This document shows, piece by piece, positions 58,684 through 64,000 of a stretch of DNA of 64,000 nt (position 1 is the first letter of the stretch; each line of letters begins with the position of its first letter). The position numbers and the translations under genes are program-made. The DNA lies in assembly GCF_042646425.1 (NCBI RefSeq), contig NZ_JBHRTR010000029.1, positions 1 to 64,000 on the forward strand, in the 5' to 3' direction. The notes under the pieces were generated by a model, which saw only the letters and a program-made list of their open reading frames with translations, was not told where the DNA came from and did not search any database. This DNA comes from Marinibaculum pumilum (GTDB lineage Bacteria; Pseudomonadota; Alphaproteobacteria; Ferrovibrionales; Ferrovibrionaceae).

Positions 58684-59892
58684 ATGGATTTCGAGTTCAG
58701 CACCAGGGTGAAGGAGCTGCAGGCACGGGTGACAGCCTTCATGGAGGCGCATGTCTATCCGCTGGAACCCCATTACCACGAGCATGTCGAGGCGGCTGGC
58801 GGCTGGTCGACGCCGCCGGTGATGGACGAGCTGAAGGCGAAGGCGAAGGCGGAGGGGCTGTGGAACCTGTTCCTGCCGGAGGAGGATCTGGGCGCCGGCC
58901 TGAGCAACCTGGAATATGCCCCGCTGGCGGAGATCATGGGCCGGGTCGGCTGGGCCTCGGAAGTGTTCAACTGCTCCGCCCCCGATACCGGCAATATGGA
59001 GGTGCTGGCGCGTTACGGGTCGCCGGAGCAGAAGAAGCAGTGGCTGGAGCCCCTGCTCGCGGGCGAGATCCGCTCCTGCTTCTCGATGACGGAGCCGGCG
59101 GTCGCCTCCTCCGACGCCACCAATATCGAGTGCCGCATCACCCGCGACGGCGACAGCTATGTCATCAACGGCCGCAAGTGGTTTTCCTCCGGCTTCTCCA
59201 ACGACCGCTGCCGGATCGCCATCGTGATGGGCAAGTCCGATCCCGACAATCCGGACCGCCACAAACAGCAGTCGATGATCCTGGTGCCGAAGGACACGCC
59301 CGGCGTCAGCCTGGTCCGCAACCTGAGCACCTTCGGCTATGACGGCGGGCCGGGCGGCCACCCGGAGGTGCTGTTCGACAATGTCCGCGTGCCGGCGGAG
59401 AACATGATCCTGGGCGAGGGCCGCGGCTTCGAGATCGCGCAGGGCCGCCTGGGGCCGGGGCGGATCCACCACTGCATGCGGTTCATCGGTGCCGCGCAGC
59501 GGGCGATCGAGCTGATGTGCCAGCGGGCGGAGGCGCGCTCCGCCTTCGGTCGCAAGCTGTCGGAGCACGGTTCCCTGCGGGAGGATATCGCGCGGTCGTT
59601 CTGCGAGGTGGAGCAGGCACGCCTCTTGACTCTGAAGGCCGCCGACAAGATGGACCGCGAGGGCAACAAGGAGGCCCGCGACCTGATCGCCGCCGCCAAG
59701 ATCGTCGTGCCGAAGATGGCGACGGAGGTGATCGACCGCGCCATGCAGGTGCATGGCGGCAAGGGCTTCACCGAGGACACCTTCCTGCCCCATGCCTGGG
59801 TCACCGCCCGCTACATCCGGGTCGGCGACGGCCCCGACCAGGTGCATCTGTCGGCGCTGGGCCGGCAGTTGCTGAAACGCTACGCCGGGTAG
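58684..59892 (+). CDS. Acyl-CoA dehydrogenase family protein (ACAD11-like), second copy
   Basis: FAD-dependent acyl-CoA dehydrogenase, 402 residues. It is a paralogue of the gene at 2983-4203: both share the start MDFEFS/MNFEYS, SMTEPAVASSDATNIECRI and GEGRGFEIAQGRLGPGRIHH. GGGGGAG precedes the ATG. It lies 66 bp after the response regulator. In the catabolic cluster it could do the desaturation step that makes the substrate for the biotin-dependent carboxylase, the role AtuD has in Pseudomonas, though it is not of the AtuD size or subgroup. Confidence 0.9.
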   Translation: MDFEFSTRVKELQARVTAFMEAHVYPLEPHYHEHVEAAGGWSTPPVMDELKAKAKAEGLWNLFLPEEDLGAGLSNLEYAPLAEIMGRVGWASEVFNCSAPDTGNMEVLARYGSPEQKKQWLEPLLAGEIRSCFSMTEPAVASSDATNIECRITRDGDSYVINGRKWFSSGFSNDRCRIAIVMGKSDPDNPDRHKQQSMILVPKDTPGVSLVRNLSTFGYDGGPGGHPEVLFDNVRVPAENMILGEGRGFEIAQGRLGPGRIHHCMRFIGAAQRAIELMCQRAEARSAFGRKLSEHGSLREDIARSFCEVEQARLLTLKAADKMDREGNKEARDLIAAAKIVVPKMATEVIDRAMQVHGGKGFTEDTFLPHAWVTARYIRVGDGPDQVHLSALGRQLLKRYAG

Positions 59893-59918
59893 CCGCCACC
59901 GGTACGGCACCGGTTCCA

Positions 59919-59954
59919 CCGGCCCGGGCGGCGGCATTCTGCCGCCCGGGCCGG
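59919..59954. terminator. Bidirectional hairpin between convergent genes
   Basis: A perfect 14 bp stem (CCGGCCCGGGCGGC / GCCGCCCGGGCCGG) with an 8-base loop lies between the ends of the acyl-CoA dehydrogenase (stop at 59892) and dctP (stop at 59968) genes. It can serve both strands. Confidence 0.75.
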
Positions 59955-59967
59955 CAGCAGCGGGCGA

Positions 59968-61050
59968 TCAGCCGATATACTTCACCCGTTCCGCCATGAA
60001 CGGCATGTCGTAGAGCTGCTTGTAGCCCGAGGCACGTTTCACATAGCCGTAATAGCTGTCGACCAGCCGGCCGACGAAGGGGCTGGTGCCTGCTACCTCG
60101 GCGACCACCTCATGCGAGGCCTTGCGCAGCGCCGCCCAGACGTCCTCGGGCAGGGTGCCGATCGTCAGCCCCTCCACCTTCTGCAGGGCCTCCAGGCCGT
60201 CGATGTTCATGTTCAGGGCATCGGCGGAGGAGCGGTTGGCCTCCGCCTCCGTCGCCGCGACCACGATCGCCTTGAGGCCGTCGGACAGGGCGTTCCACGC
60301 CTCGAGATTGATGCCGAACTCGATGCCGCCATAGATGTCGCCGAACGACGGCGCATACATGTAGGGCATGATCTTCTGGAAGCCGAATGCCTGGTCGAAG
60401 GCCGGCCCGACCCATTCCGCCCCGTCCAGCGCACCCGACTGCAGTGCGGGAAAGATCTCCCCCGGCGGCAGGGAGACGGCGTTCATGCCGATCTTGTTCA
60501 GGACGGTGGCGCCGAAGCCGGTGACCCGGAAATTGAGCCCCTGCAGATCCTCCAGCGATGCGATCGGCTTCTTGAACCAGCCGAAGGTCTGCACGCCGGA
60601 GCCGCCGGCGATGAGGATCTGCAGGCCGCGCGGATGGGTGAACTCGTCGAGCAGCGCCTGACCGCCGCCGTAGTACATCCAGGCATGCATCTCGTCGAAC
60701 AGCAGTCCGAACGGTCCGGAAAAGAAGAAGGCATGGGAGATGTCGCGACCCGCGAACCACGACCCGGACCCGTGATAGGCCTGCGCCGTGCCATTCTCAA
60801 CCGCTTCCTGGGTCCCGAAGGGCGGCACCAGTTCGCCGCCGGCATAGACGGTTATCTTCAGTTCGCCGCCCGACATGCTGGTGATCCTGTCCGCCCAGCG
60901 CTGGGCCGAGACGCCCGGGCCGGGCAGGTTCTTCGGCAGCGAGGTCACGAGCTTCCAGTCATGTCCCGACTGCGCCCGGAGAACTGCCGGGGCCGCGAGT
61001 GCGGCCGGCGCGGCCACCGCCGCGCCAGCAAGGAACCTGCGTCTGTACAT
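59968..61050 (-). CDS. TRAP solute-binding protein, mannitol/chloroaromatic (FcbT1) type
   Basis: Periplasmic receptor, 360 residues, exported by the Tat route (MYRRRFLAGAAVAAPAAL). It belongs to the larger DctP7/FcbT1 subgroup: DWKLVTSLPKNLPGPGVSAQ, then FFFSGPFGLLF and ALQSGALDGAEWVGP. GGGAGAG precedes the ATG at 61048-61050. The gene is last in the ggt-dctQ-dctM-dctP unit. Substrate unknown; the subgroup handles organic anions such as halogenated aromatics and 2-oxo acids. Confidence 0.9.
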   Translation of the reverse strand: MYRRRFLAGAAVAAPAALAAPAVLRAQSGHDWKLVTSLPKNLPGPGVSAQRWADRITSMSGGELKITVYAGGELVPPFGTQEAVENGTAQAYHGSGSWFAGRDISHAFFFSGPFGLLFDEMHAWMYYGGGQALLDEFTHPRGLQILIAGGSGVQTFGWFKKPIASLEDLQGLNFRVTGFGATVLNKIGMNAVSLPPGEIFPALQSGALDGAEWVGPAFDQAFGFQKIMPYMYAPSFGDIYGGIEFGINLEAWNALSDGLKAIVVAATEAEANRSSADALNMNIDGLEALQKVEGLTIGTLPEDVWAALRKASHEVVAEVAGTSPFVGRLVDSYYGYVKRASGYKQLYDMPFMAERVKYIG

Positions 61051-61082
61051 ATTCGCTCTCCCTTTTCCCTGTCGTGCTGGCT

Positions 61083-62642
61083 TCATTGGAAGACGACACC
61101 CGGCAGCCAGTTGACGAGTGCCGGAAACGCCGCGACCAGGCCCAGTGCGATCAGTTGCAGCAGGATGAAGGGCAGGACCGAGGCGTAGATGTCCCCGGTC
61201 CGCAGGGCGGCGGGGGCGACGGAACGGAAGTAGAAGAGCGCATAGCCGAAGGGCGGTGTCAGGAAGCTCATCTGCAGGTTCATGCTGATCAGGATGGCGA
61301 ACCAGATCGGGTCCACCCCGGCCGCCATCAGGGGCGGCGCCGCGACCGGCACGACGATGAAGATGATCTCGATATATTCGATGACGAAGCCGAGCAGGAA
61401 GATCACGACCATCACCGCGATCAGGGCGGCGGCCGTGCCGCCGGGCAGCCCGGTCAGCAGTCCGGCGACCATCTCGTCGCCGCCCAGGCCCCGGAACACC
61501 AGCGACAGCATCGTCGCACCCAGCACGATCAGGGTCAGCATCGCGACCATCGTGGCGGTGCTTCGCGCAACCTCGGCCAGTTCCCCGTCGCGCAGTTCCT
61601 GCCACAGCGCCAGGATCACCCCGGCCAGCAGGCCGACAAGCCCGACCAGCCCGATGGCCATCTGCCAGGGCCCGGCGCCGGCACCGCCCAGCGCCTTCAC
61701 CAGGACCAGCAGGAACGCCGCGGGCAGGACTGCGAGAATGGCGTAGCGCCGCCATGCGGGCAGGTTCGCGCGCTCCAGTGCCACCATCACCAGGGCGCCG
61801 GCCGCGCCCAGCGCGGCGCTTTCCGTCGGGGTCGCGATGCCGCCGAGGATCGAGCCGAGCACCAGGAGGATCAGGGCCAGGGGCAGGACGAGGGATCCGA
61901 AGACCTCGCGCGCACTGGGCCGGCGGTGGCCGCCGGACGCGCCCTCCTGCCGGATCGGCGGGCATGCCTCCGGCCGCAGCCGCGACAGCACGAAGATGTA
62001 CAGGAGGTAGAGGCCGACGAGCAGCAGTCCGGGCAGCAGGGCGGCGGCGAACAGGTCGCCGACGGACACGGGCTCCGGCGCGAAGTCGCCCACCGATCGC
62101 CGTCCCGTCTGATAGGCCGCCGAGATCTGGTCGGCCAGCAGGATCAACAGGATCGACGGGGGGATGATCTGGCCCAGCGAACCCGAGGCGCAGATCACGC
62201 CGGAGGCCAGTCGTGGCGCGTAGTTCGCGCTCAGCATGGCGGGAAGGGCGATCAGGCCCAGCATGAAGATGGTGGCGCCGATGACCCCGGTCGATGCCGC
62301 GAGCAACGCACCGACGATGATGACGGCATAGGCCAGACCGCCCCGATGTTCGCCGAACAGGGCACCCGCGGCGAACATCATCCGCCGCGCGATATCCGCC
62401 TTCTCCAGCAGGCTGCCCATCAGCACGAACAACGGCACGGCCACGAAGACGGGATTGGTCAGCAATCCGAAAGCGCGTGACGGGAAGGCATCGATGAAGG
62501 CGAGATCGAAGCTGCCGGTGGCGGCGCCGAGCAGAGCGACAAGGAAGGGGACGCCCAGCAGCACGAAGCTGACCGGAACGCCGCTGAGGATCGCGCCGAA
62601 GAGCATCAGCCCCATCAGGAGCAGAAGCAGTTCATGGCTCAT
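61083..62642 (-). CDS. TRAP large permease (FcbT3/DctM type), long form
   Basis: Membrane subunit, 519 residues, clearly longer than the DctM at 38055 because of an extra hydrophobic region in the middle (about residues 300-380, including RYAILAVLPAAFLLVLVKAL). Conserved stretches: NPVFVAVPLFVLMGSLLEKA, GALLAASTGVIGATIFMLG and GSLGQIIPPSILLILLADQ. It starts at ATG 62640-62642, overlapping the dctQ end by 11 bp. The long form matches the FcbT-type systems, consistent with the binding protein. Confidence 0.9.
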   Translation of the reverse strand: MSHELLLLLMGLMLFGAILSGVPVSFVLLGVPFLVALLGAATGSFDLAFIDAFPSRAFGLLTNPVFVAVPLFVLMGSLLEKADIARRMMFAAGALFGEHRGGLAYAVIIVGALLAASTGVIGATIFMLGLIALPAMLSANYAPRLASGVICASGSLGQIIPPSILLILLADQISAAYQTGRRSVGDFAPEPVSVGDLFAAALLPGLLLVGLYLLYIFVLSRLRPEACPPIRQEGASGGHRRPSAREVFGSLVLPLALILLVLGSILGGIATPTESAALGAAGALVMVALERANLPAWRRYAILAVLPAAFLLVLVKALGGAGAGPWQMAIGLVGLVGLLAGVILALWQELRDGELAEVARSTATMVAMLTLIVLGATMLSLVFRGLGGDEMVAGLLTGLPGGTAAALIAVMVVIFLLGFVIEYIEIIFIVVPVAAPPLMAAGVDPIWFAILISMNLQMSFLTPPFGYALFYFRSVAPAALRTGDIYASVLPFILLQLIALGLVAAFPALVNWLPGVVFQ

Positions 62643-63132
62643 CGTGCCGCTCCCGGATATAGGGCGCGCGGCGAACGGCCATCGCCAGGGCGGCAAGAGA
62701 CAGTACCAGCAGGACGAGACTGAGCAGGGTCTTGAGCAGGAAATAGCCCGGCAGTCCGCCATAGGTGGGGGAGGATTCCAGCACCGCCCAGGCATTCGCG
62801 CTGAGCGTGGAGGAGATCCAGCCGGCATAGGCCAGCACCGGGCAGACCAGAAGCAGGAGCGCGGCACGGTCGATGCGGTCCCGCCGCCTCTGCGGCCAGC
62901 GGGTGTAGAACAGGTCCACCCGGACGCTGACGTCGCGGACCAGGACGTAGAGCGCGGGCAGCAGCGCACCGGCGTAGAAGCAGTAGACCAGCAGATCCAG
63001 CGCCCATGGCCAGCCCAGGGAGAAGGTGTAGCGAAGCGCGACGACGACGATCTGCGCCACCATCAGAAGCAGGACGACATAGCCGGCAGCCGAGCGGCCG
63101 AGCGACGCCAGGCGCAGGATCGGACCGATCAT
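62632..63132 (-). CDS. TRAP small permease (FcbT2/DctQ type)
   Basis: Four-helix membrane subunit, 166 residues. Typical stretches are YVVLLLMVAQIVVVALRYTF and LGWPWALDLLVYCFYAGALL, followed by DVSVRVDLFYTRWPQRRRDRI. It pairs with the DctM encoded directly downstream, with overlapping genes. Confidence 0.87.
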   Translation of the reverse strand: MIGPILRLASLGRSAAGYVVLLLMVAQIVVVALRYTFSLGWPWALDLLVYCFYAGALLPALYVLVRDVSVRVDLFYTRWPQRRRDRIDRAALLLLVCPVLAYAGWISSTLSANAWAVLESSPTYGGLPGYFLLKTLLSLVLLVLSLAALAMAVRRAPYIRERHDEP

Positions 63133-63234
63133 CCGGTGCTTCCTTCGGCCCCGGGCGGCCTCCCGGACCGCCCTGGCCGGCGGTGCAGCGAACCGGCCGT
63201 CGTGATGGGAATGGTGCCGCCGCCGGGCATGCCG

Positions 63235-64000
63235 CTAGTATCCCAGGGCCATGCCGTCCTTGCGGGGGTCGCTGGCCCCGGCAAGGAGGTTGGCGGCAAG
63301 ATCGATGCGGATCGCCTGTGCCCCGCCCATGCCGACCGGCGCGCGCGTCACATCGTGCCCCATCTCCGCCAGCCTGGCGGCGACCCTGTCGGAGAAGCCG
63401 CGTTCCAGGACCAGCCGGCCGTCTGCGGGATCGAGGAAGCTGCGCGGCGCGTCGATGGCCTGCTGCAGGTCCATCCCGTAGTCGACGAGGTTGGACAGGA
63501 AGTGCGCATGGCCGGTGGCCTGGTAGGGTCCGCCCATCACGCCGAACGGCATCGCGTACTGTCCCGGCTGCTCCATGAAGCCGGGAATCAGGGTGTGGAG
63601 CGGGCGGCGACCGCCCTTCAGTTCGTTGACATGACCGGGGACGAGGGAGAAGCCTGCGCCGCGGTTCTGGAGGCTGATCCCGAAGCGCCGCGAGGCCAGT
63701 CCCGACCCGAAGGGCCAGAAGGTGGAATAGATCAGCGAGACCGCCAGCCGGTCTTCGTCGACCACGCAGATATAGACGGTATCGCGATGAACGGCCTCCA
63801 CCGCCGCCGGGCCGCGGGAGCCGGCGCGCCGCGGGTCGATCTGCCCGGCCAGGCGGTCGGCCGTCTCCTCGCTCAGCATCTGCCGGGCATGGTCCGGGTC
63901 CGCGTCGGGGTCGCCGATGAACCTGTCGCGGGCGCCATAGGCAAGACGCGTCGCCTCCGCCTCGATATGCACCCGCTCGGCACCGTCGGGATCGAGCCGC
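63235..64000 (-). CDS. Gamma-glutamyltransferase, C-terminal part (runs off the window)
   Basis: The last 255 codons of an Ntn-hydrolase gamma-glutamyltransferase family enzyme; the 5' end is beyond position 64000. The reading frame enters with RLDPDGAERVHIEAEATRLAYG. The nucleophilic Thr that would become the N-terminus of the small subunit is in HRDTVYICVVDEDRLAV; later PLHTLIPGF, FGVMGGPYQATGH and DAPRSF agree with the family. The gene is upstream of and co-directional with the TRAP genes (102 bp gap), which suggests import and hydrolysis of a related compound. Whether substrates are glutathione-like or other amides is open. Confidence 0.88.
   Translation of the reverse strand, partial: RLDPDGAERVHIEAEATRLAYGARDRFIGDPDADPDHARQMLSEETADRLAGQIDPRRAGSRGPAAVEAVHRDTVYICVVDEDRLAVSLIYSTFWPFGSGLASRRFGISLQNRGAGFSLVPGHVNELKGGRRPLHTLIPGFMEQPGQYAMPFGVMGGPYQATGHAHFLSNLVDYGMDLQQAIDAPRSFLDPADGRLVLERGFSDRVAARLAEMGHDVTRAPVGMGGAQAIRIDLAANLLAGASDPRKDGMALGY

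Overview
The window is a GC-rich (about 70% by eye) alphaproteobacterial chromosome segment, most likely from a Rhodospirillales-type organism. Evidence: a lipoprotein of the DUF3035 type beside lspA and ileS, a paired M16 peptidase operon, an alphaproteobacterial-type CheZ, a TipF-like degenerate EAL protein, several TRAP transporters, and intergenic palindromic repeats of the kind common in alphaproteobacteria. I saw no rRNA, tRNA, CRISPR array or prophage. The sequence is a scaffold: a run of 44 N lies at 44754-44797.

Left part (1-31 kb). The first 80 bases look like the 3' end of an IS5-type transposase gene. Housekeeping genes follow: a Tat-exported M15-like peptidase, a DUF2817 peptidase, an acyl-CoA dehydrogenase, tadA, an RsuA/RluB pseudouridine synthase with rsmD, a double-hotdog hydratase, mutL, pgi, two M16 peptidases, a DUF3035 lipoprotein, lspA, ileS, ribF and a MaoC hydratase. 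The plus strand then carries cheZ, a lone kynureninase and a SYLF-domain lipid-binding protein. A degenerate EAL protein, a CDP-alcohol phosphatidyltransferase, an unrecognised 399-residue protein, a racemase-fold protein without its usual cysteines and a pentapeptide-repeat protein come next.

Middle (27-43 kb). A 3.4 kb block (pentapeptide protein, MaoC protein, HtrA-type protease) is flanked by two long inverted copies of a roughly 200 bp hairpin repeat. After it come a groEL without groES, an orphan CoxL-type molybdenum hydroxylase large subunit divergent from a CaiB-type CoA transferase, a TetR gene whose C-terminus is built from a repeat element, and a DctP-DctQ-DctM TRAP operon divergent from an AraC regulator. 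The dctP/araC intergenic region carries two mirrored promoters, each with a 17 bp palindrome between -35 and -10.

Right part (43-64 kb). A catabolic cluster resembles the acyclic terpene utilisation (atu) system: acyl-CoA synthetase, AtuA-type protein, carboxyltransferase, enoyl-CoA hydratase and biotin carboxylase. A nitronate-monooxygenase-like flavoprotein, a TIGR03084 protein, two SDRs and an acyl-CoA dehydrogenase accompany it, and a hybrid histidine kinase/receiver pair is embedded. The inferred job is activation, desaturation, biotin-dependent carboxylation and hydration of a branched (isoprenoid-like) acid. The window ends in a second TRAP operon of the mannitol/chloroaromatic (FcbT) type behind a truncated gamma-glutamyltransferase gene.

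Gene assignments come from reading translated sequences and motifs; no database search was run.
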